From the NCBI RefSeq assembly GCF_003170075.1, contig NZ_PMZU01000061.1, forward strand, positions 2,481-61,907: a stretch of 59,427 nt of DNA, written 5' to 3'. The notes under the pieces are model-generated. The model did not search any database and was not told the origin of the DNA. It worked only from the letters and a program-made list of their open reading frames with translations. The position numbers were made by a program, and so were the translations under genes. Of the stretch, positions 28,149 to 37,669 are shown one piece after another (within the stretch, counting starts at the first letter, position 1; the number at the start of each line of letters is the position of its first letter). This DNA is from Methanoregula sp. (GTDB lineage Archaea > Halobacteriota > Methanomicrobia > Methanomicrobiales > Methanospirillaceae).

Positions 28149-29114
28149 CTAGAAGCTCCGTGTCACAAAAAATTCGCCGACATCCATGAGGAGCTGGCGC
28201 TCCTTTGTGGCCGGGAGGACCGAGAGCAGCCGATTGCTGTCCGCAACCAGCCCCAGAGCCTTGTTCTTCACCTCATCGATGACACCCGCATCGGTGAGTT
28301 CCTGTATTGCCGCTTTGATATCAGCAGGAGAAAGTTTGCGCCGGTACTTCAGGAGATCGACGCCTTTTTTGCGCGCCATGATCATAATCAGGGTCTGCTT
28401 TCCTTCCCGAAGATCCGAACCCTGGTCCTTACCGCTCTTGTCGGCCGGTGTCAGGAGATCGATGAGATCGTCCTGGATCTGGAACGCGATGCCGGTATTG
28501 AGCCCGAACTGGTAGAGCGCCTGCACCTGCCGCTCATTCCCACCTGCAAGAGTGCCGCCGATCGCAGCTGCCGCCGCGTAGAGCACGCCGGTCTTCTTCT
28601 CCACCATCTGCAGGTATTCCTCTTCGGTCACATCGGTCCGGTGCTCAAATGACATATCCATGTGCTGGCCTTCGCAGATGTCGGCGCAGGCACGGGCAAG
28701 CAGGGATGTCGCCCGCACCTTCGCTGCATCTCCGGCCTTTGCCTGCGAGATGAACTCAAACGCCCGGGCGTACAGGACATCGCCGGCAAGGATGCCGGTC
28801 GGCATATCCCACTTCGTATGAACCGTCGGAACCCCGCGCCGCAGCGAGTCGCCGTCCATGATATCGTCATGGATGAGGGTGAACGTATGGGTCACTTCGA
28901 GCGCGAGTGCCGCTGGCATAACATCGGAGGAACTCCCGTGTCTTACCGATTCTGCCGCGAGCATGACGACCGCAGGCCGGAGTCGTTTCCCACCGGCATT
29001 GAGCAGGTGGGCAGACGCCTCGTTAAGTTCCCCGGGCATGTGGTTGAAATACCGGTCGATCATGCCATCAATCTGGTGCGCAACCGATTTCAGGTACGGT
29101 GACAGTTCCGACAT
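28149..29114 (-). CDS. Isoprenyl diphosphate synthase (GGPP/FPP synthase)
   Basis: This 321-residue all-helical prenyltransferase elongates dimethylallyl diphosphate with isopentenyl diphosphate for archaeal lipids. The first Asp-rich motif is LIHDDIMDGDSLRRGVPTVH (DDxxD), the second FQIQDDLIDLL. GGKRLRPAVVML and the late GSDLREGKQTLI are also family marks. Chain length (C15, C20 or C25) is not obvious; the residues before the first motif (THTF) include an aromatic that may limit it. Cotranscribed with RNase J upstream and gltX downstream. Confidence 0.93.
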   Translation of the reverse strand: MSELSPYLKSVAHQIDGMIDRYFNHMPGELNEASAHLLNAGGKRLRPAVVMLAAESVRHGSSSDVMPAALALEVTHTFTLIHDDIMDGDSLRRGVPTVHTKWDMPTGILAGDVLYARAFEFISQAKAGDAAKVRATSLLARACADICEGQHMDMSFEHRTDVTEEEYLQMVEKKTGVLYAAAAAIGGTLAGGNERQVQALYQFGLNTGIAFQIQDDLIDLLTPADKSGKDQGSDLREGKQTLIMIMARKKGVDLLKYRRKLSPADIKAAIQELTDAGVIDEVKNKALGLVADSNRLLSVLPATKERQLLMDVGEFFVTRSF

Positions 29115-29127
29115 CGTGATTCCTCGT

Positions 29128-30465
29128 TTAATTTAATTTGAGCCGCTGGCCGTTCTGCATGAGATGCACGTCATTACCCAGCGTGTACCCGAGCTCGCCG
29201 GCAAACTCCGCGTATGAGGCAGTCATTTTGACGTTCCCGTGGGCCGGGATAATGTGTTGTGGATGTAAGAGGCTGACAAACTCGTAATGATCCTCGCGGA
29301 ACGCGTGCCCGCTCACGTGGAGATCCTCAAAGAGCCGGGCGCCTGCCATTTTCAGGTGCGCCTCGACCATGTACCGCTGACCGAAGTTCATGGGGTTGGG
29401 GATCACGTTTGCGGAGAAGAGCATCTTGTCGCCCTTTGCAAGCTGGTACGGGGTGTCGCCGAGGGCCATCCGGGTCAGGATGGAACCCGGCTCTCCCTGG
29501 TGACCGGTGATGATGGGGAGGAACTTTTCTTTTCCCGCCTTCATTATCCGACGCAGGGTACGGTCGACCGTCCGCCGGTTCCCAAAGACACTTGTGTCCT
29601 GGGGAAACGAGACGAGTTTCATCTGCTCGGCGGTAACCGAGTACTTCTCCATCGAGCGGCCGAGAAGCACCGGCTTACGGCCGATCTCGTGCGCACACTC
29701 CGCGATGGTCTTGACACGGGCGATATGGGACGAGAACGTCGAGACCATAATGGCACTCTTGTCATCCTCGTAACTGGTCATAACGTCCCGGACAAGGTCC
29801 CGTGCGATCCGCTCGCTCGGGCACCGGCCGGGCCGGTCAATGTACGTGCTCTCCACGATAAGCGCGAGCACGCCTTCCTTTCCGATCTGGCGGAACCGGG
29901 CAAAGTCCGGGGGTTCGCCGATGACCGGGGTCCGGTCGAGCTTGAAATCGCAGGCATAGACGATTGCACCATGCGGGGTGTGGAGCACCGGCGTCACGGT
30001 ATCGATGATCGAGTGCTGGGTCCGGACAAATTCGAGCACCAGGTGCTGCGAGATCGTGTACCGCTGCCCGGGTTTGAGCGCGAAGATCTTGTTATTAACC
30101 CCGAACTTCTGCTCGCCCGAGATCTGCTGCCGGATCAGTTCCGCCGCGTAGGGCGCGGCGATGATCGGCGCATTGTACCGGTGCGCGAGCTTCGGGATCG
30201 CCCCGATATGGTCGAGGTGCCCGTGGGAGCAGACGATCGCCTTTACGGTTCCCTCGACCGAGTTCATCATGGTGTCATCAGGTATCGCCCCGATCTTGAT
30301 CAGATCGAGGGAGTGCATATTCTCGAGTTCTGCATCCTCGTGGATCATCATCTGATCCAGGCGGAGTCCCATGTCAAAAATGACAATCTCTTTTCCGCAG
30401 CGGACAGCGGTCATATTTCGCCCGACCTCGTTATATCCGCCCACTGCAATAATTTCTATATCCAT
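29128..30465 (-). CDS. rnj: Ribonuclease J (beta-CASP, aRNase J)
   Basis: This 445-residue metallo-beta-lactamase/beta-CASP exonuclease is the archaeal RNase J type (5'-3' RNA decay). Metal-binding CSHGHLDHIGAIPKLAHRY and the later ACDFKLDRTPV, the beta-CASP motifs ITGHQGEPGSILTRMA and HVSGHAFREDHYEF, and the terminal LLHPQHIIPAHGN are all present. Start MDIEIIAVGGYNEVGRNM follows an AGGAGA ribosome site. It sits inside the isoprenoid operon, a widespread archaeal arrangement. Confidence 0.94.
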   Translation of the reverse strand: MDIEIIAVGGYNEVGRNMTAVRCGKEIVIFDMGLRLDQMMIHEDAELENMHSLDLIKIGAIPDDTMMNSVEGTVKAIVCSHGHLDHIGAIPKLAHRYNAPIIAAPYAAELIRQQISGEQKFGVNNKIFALKPGQRYTISQHLVLEFVRTQHSIIDTVTPVLHTPHGAIVYACDFKLDRTPVIGEPPDFARFRQIGKEGVLALIVESTYIDRPGRCPSERIARDLVRDVMTSYEDDKSAIMVSTFSSHIARVKTIAECAHEIGRKPVLLGRSMEKYSVTAEQMKLVSFPQDTSVFGNRRTVDRTLRRIMKAGKEKFLPIITGHQGEPGSILTRMALGDTPYQLAKGDKMLFSANVIPNPMNFGQRYMVEAHLKMAGARLFEDLHVSGHAFREDHYEFVSLLHPQHIIPAHGNVKMTASYAEFAGELGYTLGNDVHLMQNGQRLKLN

Positions 30466-30546
30466 GTTTTTTCTCCTGTTTGGTGTTGTCGTACAGGTAT
30501 TTTTTTAGAAAAACCTGTTGTTGTTTTCCACATTTTTCGTGGTCTG
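30466..30546 (-). promoter_or_regulatory. Inter-gene spacer with hairpin before rnj
   Basis: This 81-bp gap holds an imperfect hairpin (minus strand ACAGGTTTTTC then AAAATACCTGT). The AT-rich interior could be a terminator for fni, a processing site, or a promoter element for rnj. The remainder of the operon has much tighter gaps. Confidence 0.35.
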
Positions 30547-31644
30547 TCAAGGTTTGTCCTGCATCACGCGAGGATTCCCGTCATCCATCATCTGCCGGGT
30601 CTTCCCTGTAATAAAGAGCCGGGCCCTGCGCAGATCGCATACCCGTGCAGCGCCGCACAGGAACATCGAACCCACCAGTTCGCGGTGGATCGTCTCGACC
30701 TTGCAGGCAAGCGCCTCGTCGCTCTCAAGGGCCGGCTTTAACAGCGGAAGCGCCATACCGCAGAGATCGGCCCCGAGGGCAAGGCACTTTGCGATGTCAA
30801 TGCCGTTCCTGATGCCCCCCGATGCGATCACCGGGCTTCCGGTACCTGCCACTTCAGCAAGGCTCACGGCCGTGGGGATACCCCAGCCGGCAAAGTCCTC
30901 GCCAAGTGTTTTGAGACGCTTGTCCTGTGCATTCCTGCTCTCGTCGGCGCGGACGCTCTCGACTGCTGCCCACGAGGTGCCGCCCCAGCCACCGATATCG
31001 ATGGCCCGGGCGCCTGCTCCCCAGCACTGGCGGGCGACCTCTTTTGAGATCCCACATCCGGTCTCCTTTACGATCACCGGGGTTTTTATCTCCGCACAGA
31101 GCGTGGCAATCGCAGCAAAGCAGCCGGTCGCGTTATGGTCGCCCTCCGGCTGGATGGCCTCCTGCAGGAAATTGAGGTGGATTGCAATCGCGTCCGCCCC
31201 GATCATCCTGACAGCCTCTTTGGCCCACTCCACCCCGTGATCACGGAGCTGTACGGCGCCGAGGTTTGCAACAAGAAACGCGTGAGGCGCCTCGTCACGG
31301 ACGACCGAAAACGTATCCGCAAGTTCAGGGTTCTCAAGGGCAGCCCTCTGGGAGCCGACGCCCATCCCCAGACCAAATCGTTCGGCGATCCGGGCAAGAC
31401 GGGCGTTTACTTCCTTTGTTCCCGGATGACCACCGGTCATTGCCGAGATAAAGAGGGGGGATGAGAGGGTGTGGCCGAGGAAGCGGGTGGACAGGTCAAT
31501 CGTGCGCATGTCGCATTCCGGCAGCGCATTATGGACCAGCCTGACATCACCAAACCCTGTGTCACCGGACTCGACATCCTTTTCCGCGCAGATGCGCAGG
31601 TGGTCGAGCTTGCGCGATGACGTGAACCGTTTCTTATCGGCCAT
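30547..31644 (-). CDS. fni: Isopentenyl-diphosphate delta-isomerase, type 2
   Basis: This FMN-dependent isomerase interconverts IPP and DMAPP. The 365-residue TIM barrel has RKLDHLRICAEKDV, FISAMTGGHPGTKEVN, GLGMGVGSQRAALENP, the substrate segment HLNFLQEAIQPEGDHN, VKETGCGIS and the phosphate/FMN loops IDIGGWGGTSWAAVE and ASGGIRNGIDIAKCLALGA. It lies downstream of isopentenyl phosphate kinase, which supplies its substrate. Confidence 0.96.
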   Translation of the reverse strand: MADKKRFTSSRKLDHLRICAEKDVESGDTGFGDVRLVHNALPECDMRTIDLSTRFLGHTLSSPLFISAMTGGHPGTKEVNARLARIAERFGLGMGVGSQRAALENPELADTFSVVRDEAPHAFLVANLGAVQLRDHGVEWAKEAVRMIGADAIAIHLNFLQEAIQPEGDHNATGCFAAIATLCAEIKTPVIVKETGCGISKEVARQCWGAGARAIDIGGWGGTSWAAVESVRADESRNAQDKRLKTLGEDFAGWGIPTAVSLAEVAGTGSPVIASGGIRNGIDIAKCLALGADLCGMALPLLKPALESDEALACKVETIHRELVGSMFLCGAARVCDLRRARLFITGKTRQMMDDGNPRVMQDKP

Positions 31645-31649
31645 ACCCT

Positions 31650-32405
31650 TTACTCTCCCCTTACTTTTGTCCCGCCATGGTCGTTTCCGGCAAGGAAATC
31701 CCCAAGACGCGAGACCTGAAATATATCTGCCCCGATACCTGCCGTGGCAAGCCCGAGCAGTTCATCAATTTTCCCTTTCATTCCACCGGTTACATCGGTA
31801 TGTGACGAGTTGCCGATCTGGAGTGTATGCGCTGTCTCCGGAGTAATCTCCGGAACAACACGTCCCCCATCCAGCACTCCCGGTACATCGGTGGCGAGTC
31901 CCACGCGGGTACATTTCAGTGCAACCGCGAGATACCGCACGAGCTGGTCGCCCGATACGATGCAGGCTCCGCGTGAAAGGTCCATCACCACGTCGCCATG
32001 GATCACAGGAACCATGCCGAGCCCGAGCATCTGTTCGAGATGCCTGCTCTCGAACGCGACAAGCCTGCCGTTGTCGGCGACTCCGACATGGAGCGGGTGG
32101 ACGCCCAGCGCCGGCACGCCGGCTTCCCGCAGGGTACTGACAACCGCTTCGTTTAAGGCGCTGACGGCACGGTGGGTGACATAGATCCCTTCTGTCTGGC
32201 CGGCCGCTGCACCCTTGTCAAGGTGGTATCGGTGCGCTTCCGGATGCCCGCAGGAACCGGCACCGTGGACAACGACGATCTGATCTGTGGGTGCCCCGGC
32301 AATGGCCGTTGCAATCCCGACAAGCGCTGCCCGGTTGACGGTGCAGTCTGTACCCTTGTCCGTGATCACGCTGCCGCCCAGCTTGAGAATGACGCGGTCA
32401 GACAT
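31650..32405 (-). CDS. Isopentenyl phosphate kinase
   Basis: IPK phosphorylates isopentenyl phosphate to IPP in the archaeal mevalonate variant. The 251-residue amino-acid-kinase-fold protein begins MSDRVILKLGGSVITDKGTD and has the family-specific HGAGSCGHPEAHRY with its catalytic histidine, plus DVTGGMKGKIDELLGLA near the C-terminus. ATG at 32405 overlaps the mevalonate kinase end by 8 nt; an upstream in-frame start would lengthen it with unrelated residues. Presence with mevalonate kinase points to the archaeal pathway. Confidence 0.95.
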   Translation of the reverse strand: MSDRVILKLGGSVITDKGTDCTVNRAALVGIATAIAGAPTDQIVVVHGAGSCGHPEAHRYHLDKGAAAGQTEGIYVTHRAVSALNEAVVSTLREAGVPALGVHPLHVGVADNGRLVAFESRHLEQMLGLGMVPVIHGDVVMDLSRGACIVSGDQLVRYLAVALKCTRVGLATDVPGVLDGGRVVPEITPETAHTLQIGNSSHTDVTGGMKGKIDELLGLATAGIGADIFQVSRLGDFLAGNDHGGTKVRGE

Positions 32406-33267
32406 TCTTCTCCTTCCGTACTCCCTCGGTATCAATACCGGTCACAATCGCCCTTGCATCGCAGGCCTGGATCGCGTGGGCGACACGGTGCAGGATCGGC
32501 TTTGCGCAGAGTGCCACCATGCAGCCCCCCCCGCCGGCACCCGTGATCTTTGCACCAAACGCCCCGGCCGAACGGGCAGCGAGCACAAGCCGGGAGAGCT
32601 GCGGGTGCCCGACGCCCAGAGCATCAAGCAGTGCGTGGTTCATGTTCATGTACCTGCCCAGTTCCTTCGGGTTATTCAGGTGGTGGATGGCCGCAAGGCT
32701 CACCCCCTCTATCGCGTCCAGGATCGGGTCGACAATCTTCGGATTGCTCTTTTTGAGGTCCGCAACCTGCTCGACCATCTTTGACGTGCTGTGCGAGACC
32801 ATCGAGTCGCCGATCACCAGATGCATGCTCTGGGGAGGGAGACGCCGGCGCGATCCGCCGGTGATGAGCACGATCCCCCCGAATGCGGAGACCGTGGTAT
32901 CCGTTGGGCTCGCCCGCCCTTTTTGCACCGTTTTCTCGATCTCAAATGCCATGTTTGCAATATCTTCCCGGCTTTTGCCGACGGCGAACTCGTCGTTTAT
33001 GGCCGACAGCGTTGCGACCGTTACCGCCGCAGATGACCCGAGACCCGAGGAACTGGGGATCTGCGAGTTGATGTACACGCTCCCGATGACGCCCATCGCG
33101 TCAAAGCACCCGTCGATATAGGGGGATTTTGCCCGCTGGGGGCGCCGGGTCTTCCTGACCGTCACAAAGACACGGGGCTTGATTGCCATGGCGATGCCGG
33201 GCTTTCCGTACACCACTGCATGCTCGCCGAACAGAAATACCTTGCCCGGCGCACTCCACGTTGCCAA
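32398..33267 (-). CDS. mvk: Mevalonate kinase
   Basis: This GHMP kinase phosphorylates mevalonate at the 5-hydroxyl. The 289-residue protein has SAPGKVFLFGEHAVVYGKPG, the ATP loop PSSSGLGSSAAVTVA and GITGAGGGGCMVAL-like late segment (actual KITGAGGGGCMVAL). Phosphomevalonate kinase and diphosphomevalonate decarboxylase are not in the window, as expected for the archaeal route. Its end overlaps the IPK start and its start lies two bases from the MEMO gene stop. Confidence 0.95.
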   Translation of the reverse strand: MATWSAPGKVFLFGEHAVVYGKPGIAMAIKPRVFVTVRKTRRPQRAKSPYIDGCFDAMGVIGSVYINSQIPSSSGLGSSAAVTVATLSAINDEFAVGKSREDIANMAFEIEKTVQKGRASPTDTTVSAFGGIVLITGGSRRRLPPQSMHLVIGDSMVSHSTSKMVEQVADLKKSNPKIVDPILDAIEGVSLAAIHHLNNPKELGRYMNMNHALLDALGVGHPQLSRLVLAARSAGAFGAKITGAGGGGCMVALCAKPILHRVAHAIQACDARAIVTGIDTEGVRKEKNV

Positions 33268-33268
33268 C

Positions 33269-34060
33269 CTACATCACCGCAATGGCTGCGTACCCCACGA
33301 CCTGACTATGGTCGCCCGAAACATCGCCGCTGGTCCCATAGCGAATCAGGCTCCCTGATCGTGCACCCATACACATGCATGCTGAGACCATGGCGCTGAT
33401 CGGGCCGTACCCGCAGGCTGTGACGTGCTTCTCCCGGATCCGCCGGTAGAATTCCTTCACGTCGAGCGTTGTAAGCGCATCGATCGCGTAGAGATCGCCG
33501 TCCTTTGCCTGTGCCTCGGGTACGTAGTGCGAGAAATCACTGGATGCGACGATCCGGATCTCCCGTTTCGTCAGCCGCTGTGCAGCGACAATCTTTTCTG
33601 CGACGGCCGCGGCATGAGCGGGATCCTGCTCCCCCATCATCACGGGCACGACCCTTGATCTCGGGAACCGGTACTTGATAAACGGCATCTGCACTTCGAT
33701 CGAATGCTCATCCACATGGGAGCGCTCATCGATCCCGATATCCAGCGCCCCGATAAACTCCGTATCTGTATCGACAATCCCAAGAGGGGTCTCCCACGGG
33801 ATTGCGGATACGCTCGTGAGATACCCGTGATGGGATGGGCCAATCACAACAAACGTGCCGGAAAAATCAGGGGCAATGGTGGAAAATGCGTGGGCTGCGA
33901 CCTGCCCGGAGTAGACGTACCCGGCATGCGGACAGACAATCCCAAGGGAGTTCCCCCCCCCAGGGACGGTTCTGGAAAAGAAGCTTTCCAGCAGCTGCCC
34001 GAGATGGGAGGGATCCTCCGGATAGAACATCCCTGCAACTGCGCATGAACGCGTCTTCAT
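33269..34060 (-). CDS. MEMO1 family protein (AmmeMemoRadiSam B-like)
   Basis: This 263-residue dioxygenase-fold protein of the MEMO family has CPHAGYVYSGQVAAHAF, the metal-ligand segment VIGPSHHGYLTS and ASSDFSHYV. The gene is conserved inside archaeal mevalonate operons, but its chemistry is unsettled. A TATA box GTTAAATATAAC (34085-34095) lies just upstream, so the MEMO-mvk-ipk part can probably be transcribed separately from the ribosomal genes. Confidence 0.92.
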   Translation of the reverse strand: MKTRSCAVAGMFYPEDPSHLGQLLESFFSRTVPGGGNSLGIVCPHAGYVYSGQVAAHAFSTIAPDFSGTFVVIGPSHHGYLTSVSAIPWETPLGIVDTDTEFIGALDIGIDERSHVDEHSIEVQMPFIKYRFPRSRVVPVMMGEQDPAHAAAVAEKIVAAQRLTKREIRIVASSDFSHYVPEAQAKDGDLYAIDALTTLDVKEFYRRIREKHVTACGYGPISAMVSACMCMGARSGSLIRYGTSGDVSGDHSQVVGYAAIAVM

Positions 34061-34084
34061 CGGATCAACCCTCTGGTCGTTCTG

Positions 34085-34096
34085 TTATATTTAACG
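34085..34096 (-). promoter_or_regulatory. Internal TATA box, isoprenoid sub-operon
   Basis: The minus strand reads CGTTAAATATAACAG about 30 nt before the MEMO ATG at 34060. It is an internal promoter, predicted to give a very short leader for the MEMO-mvk-ipk-fni part. Confidence 0.55.
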
Positions 34097-34129
34097 ATCG
34101 ATCCAAAAAGGGGATCGAAGGGTATCGCA

Positions 34130-34741
34130 TCAGATCTCGGATTCGAAATCTTCCAGGGTAAGAGCCGTCGAGATTCCACGCAGGTGGAGCATCTCACGGG
34201 TCAGGAGGAAGTATATCATCGAGAGCGCTTTCCGGCCCTTGTTGTTTGTCGGGATCACGAGATCGACGAACTTGGTCATGTTGTTCGTGTCGCAGAGCGC
34301 GACAACCGGGATACCGCACTGGACGGCCTCGTTGATGACCTGTGCGTCCCCGATCGGGTCGGTCACGACAATGACCTTCGGCTCGATATAGCCGTCAAGG
34401 ACAGGGTTTGTTAAGAGGCCCGGGATGAACCGGCCGGTCGCGGACATCGCGCCGATAGTGTCGGCAAACTTCTTTGCCGGGTACTGGCCGTACTGCCGGG
34501 AGGTGACGATAAGGACATCGGGTGCCTCGTACTGGTTTAAGAATTTTGCAACGGTCTTGATCCGGGCGTCGGTCTCGCGGATATCAAGGATATAGAGCCC
34601 GTCACCGCGGACGCGGTAGATGAACTTCTTCATGTCCTCGCTTTTCTGCTGGGTGCCGATGTGGATACCGGCTGCCAGGTACTCCTCAACGGGGACGAGC
34701 GGTTCCTTTAATTCGATTTCCATCTCGTTTACTGGGGTCAT
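34130..34741 (-). CDS. rpsB: Small ribosomal subunit protein S2 (uS2)
   Basis: S2 binds the head/body junction of the small subunit. The 203-residue protein has the opening [40 protein letters not shown], the family block [10 protein letters not shown] and [25 protein letters not shown]. Its ATG overlaps the enolase stop (ATGA), so the two are coupled. An upstream in-frame extension reads non-coding and is rejected. Confidence 0.97.
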   Translation of the reverse strand: MTPVNEMEIELKEPLVPVEEYLAAGIHIGTQQKSEDMKKFIYRVRGDGLYILDIRETDARIKTVAKFLNQYEAPDVLIVTSRQYGQYPAKKFADTIGAMSATGRFIPGLLTNPVLDGYIEPKVIVVTDPIGDAQVINEAVQCGIPVVALCDTNNMTKFVDLVIPTNNKGRKALSMIYFLLTREMLHLRGISTALTLEDFESEI

Positions 34742-35925
34742 AGTTGTTCCTCTATGCGAATGAGTTCGTTTAATTTGGCAATGCGTTCGCCGCCTACCAC
34801 TCCGCATTTTAAGAATACGCAGGAAAACGCGGTGGCGAGGTGTGCAATGGTGGTATCCGTGGTCTCGCCGGACCGGTGACTCATCACCGTGTCCAGACCA
34901 TGGGCGTGAGCGAGGCGGACCGCCTCGAAGGTGTCGGTCAGTGTCCCGACCTGGTTTGGCTTGATGAGGACGCAGTTTGCAGAGCCGGTCTCGATGCCCT
35001 TTTCGATGCGGTCGACCTGGGTAACAAAGAGGTCGTCCCCGCACAGCAGGCACCGGTCACCGATCTGGTGGTTGAGTTCTGCAAACGCATCGAAGTCGTT
35101 CTCGTGGAGTGGATCCTCGACATAGACAAGGTTGTATTTGTCGACGAGTTCGGTGATATACGCGATCTGGTCCTCGGTCGAGCGGACACGGTCGCGGTAC
35201 TTGTACCCTTCTCCCGTCCACATCTGGCTCGACGCAACGTCGATACCCATATCGACCGAGACATTCATCTCGTCGGCCACACGTCCGGTTGCCTCAGCAA
35301 TGAGCTCAAATGCGAGGGCATCGTCAATCTGCGGTGCCCATGCACCCTCATCACCCTTGCCGGCGGCAATTCCCTTTTTCTTCAGGAGATCCTTGACATT
35401 TTTGTGGACGGCGGCATTCGCAAAGACTGCCTCCTCGACATCCGCTGCGCCTCCCGGGACAATCAGGAATTCCTGGATCTCGGTCGCGTTTGCCGCGTGC
35501 GCACCGCCGCCGATAACGTTACCGAGCGGGAAGGGCATCTCACTCGCAAACGCCCCGCCAAGGTAGCGGAAGAGCGGAAGCCCCAGCGCCGATGCGGCGG
35601 CCTTTGCATTTGCAAGGGAGAGTGCGACTGCCACGTTTGCACCGATCCCGGAGAAATCGGCCGTTCCGTCAATATCCCGGAGCTGGTCGTCAAAACATTC
35701 CTGGTCGGCCGAGTCCATGCCGATAAGGGCAGGGATCAGGTTCTGGATGGCGTTGTCTATTGCCTTTCTGGGGGGCAGGACTTTTGCTTCCGCCGCACCG
35801 GTGCTTGCACCGCTCGGGGCTGCTGCCCGGCCAAAACCGCCTGCCGTGGAGATCTCGGCTTCAACAGTCGGGTTTCCCCGGCTGTCAAGGATCGTCCGCA
35901 GCTCGATTGCCTCAATGATCGTCAT
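34738..35925 (-). CDS. eno: Enolase
   Basis: Enolase interconverts 2-phosphoglycerate and phosphoenolpyruvate. The 395-residue protein has [32 protein letters not shown], the catalytic [17 protein letters not shown]-like block ([11 protein letters not shown]), [22 protein letters not shown] and [16 protein letters not shown]. It is slightly shorter than many bacterial enolases at both ends. Its position between RpoK and S2 is typical of archaea. Confidence 0.97.
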   Translation of the reverse strand: MTIIEAIELRTILDSRGNPTVEAEISTAGGFGRAAAPSGASTGAAEAKVLPPRKAIDNAIQNLIPALIGMDSADQECFDDQLRDIDGTADFSGIGANVAVALSLANAKAAASALGLPLFRYLGGAFASEMPFPLGNVIGGGAHAANATEIQEFLIVPGGAADVEEAVFANAAVHKNVKDLLKKKGIAAGKGDEGAWAPQIDDALAFELIAEATGRVADEMNVSVDMGIDVASSQMWTGEGYKYRDRVRSTEDQIAYITELVDKYNLVYVEDPLHENDFDAFAELNHQIGDRCLLCGDDLFVTQVDRIEKGIETGSANCVLIKPNQVGTLTDTFEAVRLAHAHGLDTVMSHRSGETTDTTIAHLATAFSCVFLKCGVVGGERIAKLNELIRIEEQL

Positions 35926-35938
35926 AAAGCCGTTCCTC

Positions 35939-36136
35939 TCATTTTCTCTTTACGGTAATGGGGATAATGTTCGCGTTGAATTCCTCGATTGCGATCTCAA
36001 GGGGATCGATTCGGGAAGTAGTGATAAGTAAGGGAGCACCCATTGATATCTGCAGAGCCCTTGCTCCAATAATCCTCGCCCGTTCATACCGGGTGTAAAC
36101 CTGCGTCTGCATTCCTGTCCTCGAAAATTGTTCCAT
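35939..36136 (-). CDS. rpoK: RNA polymerase subunit K (Rpb6 homologue)
   Basis: This 65-residue subunit stabilises the polymerase clamp. [24 protein letters not shown] and the acidic [10 protein letters not shown] segment are the Rpb6/omega family core. The ATG at 36136 (MEQFSRTG) follows the tRNA-Pro gene 3' end by 17 bp; an in-frame upstream start would run through the tRNA and is rejected. Confidence 0.94.
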   Translation of the reverse strand: MEQFSRTGMQTQVYTRYERARIIGARALQISMGAPLLITTSRIDPLEIAIEEFNANIIPITVKRK

Positions 36137-36153
36137 TGCGTACAATTGGAAAA

Positions 36154-36228
36154 TGGGGTCGCTGAGATTCGAACTCAGGTCACTGCGTCCCGAACGCAAT
36201 AGGATAGACCAGGCTACCCCACGACCCC
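36154..36228 (-). tRNA. tRNA-Pro (anticodon CGG)
   Basis: A complete cloverleaf can be folded: acceptor GGGGTCG pairs with CGACCCC and discriminator A. The anticodon stem-loop TTGCGTTCGGGACGCAG has CGG after T33, followed by G37 as in proline tRNAs. The T-arm GTTCGAATC is canonical. It lies between rpoN and rpoK in the superoperon. No encoded CCA is seen. Confidence 0.96.
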
Positions 36229-36237
36229 TCGGTCATA

Positions 36238-36426
36238 TTACTGGTACGGGTTGAGCTCATCAATGATCTCTTTATGAGTCAGAAGCATACGCCGGCAGCA
36301 GTATCTGGTGATACCGAGATCGTCGAGGATCTTTTTAGGATCCTCGCCTTTCTCCCGACGCGCCTTAAATTCTTCCCACGCTGTGGAAATTGGTTTTCCA
36401 CAGGTGAAACATCGTACTGGTATCAA
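36238..36426 (-). CDS. rpoN: RNA polymerase subunit N (Rpb10 homologue)
   Basis: This 62-residue zinc protein has the diagnostic N-terminus [13 protein letters not shown] (CxxC pair) and the second pair in [11 protein letters not shown]. The start is a TTG at 36426 with GAGAGGT a few bases upstream; the nearest ATG upstream is out of frame. Correct annotation depends on this non-ATG start; a longer frame reaching back over S9 is spurious. Confidence 0.95.
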   Translation of the reverse strand: MIPVRCFTCGKPISTAWEEFKARREKGEDPKKILDDLGITRYCCRRMLLTHKEIIDELNPYQ

Positions 36427-36455
36427 GATTTTCGACCTCTCATATATCTTTTGGT

Positions 36456-36857
36456 TTAACGATAAGACTTTTGGAACTTCTTGCGTGCGCCACGGCCGTG
36501 GGGCTTCTTGGCTTCTTTCTGACGGGAATCGTTGACAAGAAGCGTCCTGTCGTACGCCAGGTAGACATCCTTGATCGCGGGATCGTTTGTCCACTCAAGG
36601 ATCCCTCTGGCGAGCGCGGTGCGCACTGCCTCTGCCTGTCCCATGACCCCGCCGCCGGAGACGTCGATGGTCACGTCAATTTCACTCGTCGCGCTGGGGA
36701 CAAGGAGGAGCGGTTCGGCGATCTTCATCCGGGTTGTCTCGGTGCCGTACTTCTCTAACGGCACGGAGTTGACCCGGATCACGCCTTTCCCGGCCTTTAT
36801 GGTCGCCCGTGCGATCGCCGTCTTGCGTTTTCCGCTTGTGTTTATGATCTTTGCCAT
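36456..36857 (-). CDS. rpsI: Small ribosomal subunit protein S9 (uS9)
   Basis: The 133-residue S9 protein has [23 protein letters not shown] near the start, the [20 protein letters not shown] core and the conserved basic C-terminus [11 protein letters not shown], which reaches the P-site tRNA. ATG at 36857 is fixed by similarity to the family N-terminus and directly follows L13. Confidence 0.98.
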   Translation of the reverse strand: MAKIINTSGKRKTAIARATIKAGKGVIRVNSVPLEKYGTETTRMKIAEPLLLVPSATSEIDVTIDVSGGGVMGQAEAVRTALARGILEWTNDPAIKDVYLAYDRTLLVNDSRQKEAKKPHGRGARKKFQKSYR

Positions 36858-36867
36858 AGTGACCACC

Positions 36868-37296
36868 TTAGAACTTGGCTCCGAGGGCCGTGCAGACCGC
36901 TGCAAGCGTGACAAACTGCGGGTTGTTGAGCCGATCCATGTGGACTTCCTCGGGGACTTCCATCGTTGCGCCGACAAACTCCACCGGGACACCGACGTAG
37001 CATTTGATACGCTTCATCGCATCGACGCCACGGGGGCGCTTGTAGGGGAGCATGCCACGGATGGTCCGCTTCATGAGATGGTCCGGCCGGCGCGGGACGA
37101 ACGGTCCCCAGCGGTCGCCGGAGGCGCCGCGGACGCGCTTGTGGAAGTAGTTGGCAAGAACACGTGCTCGGCTGCCGGAGATAATGGTCTTTTCGACGTT
37201 CACGATCGCGATCTCTTCACCGGCAATGGCACGCCGGGCTGTAATGCTTGCAAGCCTGCCAAGGATGAGCCCGTCTCCGTTGATTACGGTAACCAT
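36868..37296 (-). CDS. rplM: Large ribosomal subunit protein L13 (uL13)
   Basis: The 142-residue archaeal L13 begins [20 protein letters not shown], with [19 protein letters not shown] and a final basic region typical of the family. It is an early assembly protein of the large subunit. It lies between L18e and S9, with gaps under 12 bases. Confidence 0.98.
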   Translation of the reverse strand: MVTVINGDGLILGRLASITARRAIAGEEIAIVNVEKTIISGSRARVLANYFHKRVRGASGDRWGPFVPRRPDHLMKRTIRGMLPYKRPRGVDAMKRIKCYVGVPVEFVGATMEVPEEVHMDRLNNPQFVTLAAVCTALGAKF

Positions 37297-37303
37297 GTTA
37301 TGT

Positions 37304-37669
37304 TCACCTCAGGATCCGGACACCGCTTCCCTTGGGGTTGTCCTTTAACAGTTGCTCGATAGTCATGCACTGCCCGTTTGCGTCCCTGATCTTGCACGTT
37401 GCTGATTCGGAAAAATTCAGCGCTGCAATCTTCACGGACTGCTCCAGCATACCGCTGCCCAGTACCTTTCCCGGGACGAGAATTGTCTCGCCGTTCTGGG
37501 CGTAGCGGTTGATCTTGGACAGGTTGACCTCAGCGTAGTTCCGGTTGGGGGTCTCCAGCCTGCCTGCAATTTCGCGCCAGATCTTTGCCTCATTCTCTCG
37601 TGATGTGTTCTTTAAGAGTAAAATGAGGTTGGTAAGACGGGGGTTCGTCTTCTCCACTTGTCGTGTCAT
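37304..37669 (-). CDS. rpl18e: Large ribosomal subunit protein L18e (eL18)
   Basis: The 121-residue archaeal-type L18e begins [19 protein letters not shown] and has the family block [25 protein letters not shown]. It overlaps the end of rpoD by 4 bases (ATGA-type), supporting coupled translation. Confidence 0.97.
   Translation of the reverse strand: MTRQVEKTNPRLTNLILLLKNTSRENEAKIWREIAGRLETPNRNYAEVNLSKINRYAQNGETILVPGKVLGSGMLEQSVKIAALNFSESATCKIRDANGQCMTIEQLLKDNPKGSGVRILR

Noticed and set aside
29287-30741. 484-codon open frame on the plus strand opposite RNase J
   Set aside because: Antisense shadow of rnj with no family resemblance and no ribosome site.
34840-35958. 372-codon plus-strand frame opposite enolase
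   Set aside because: Antisense of eno; composition explained by the third-position bias of the real gene.
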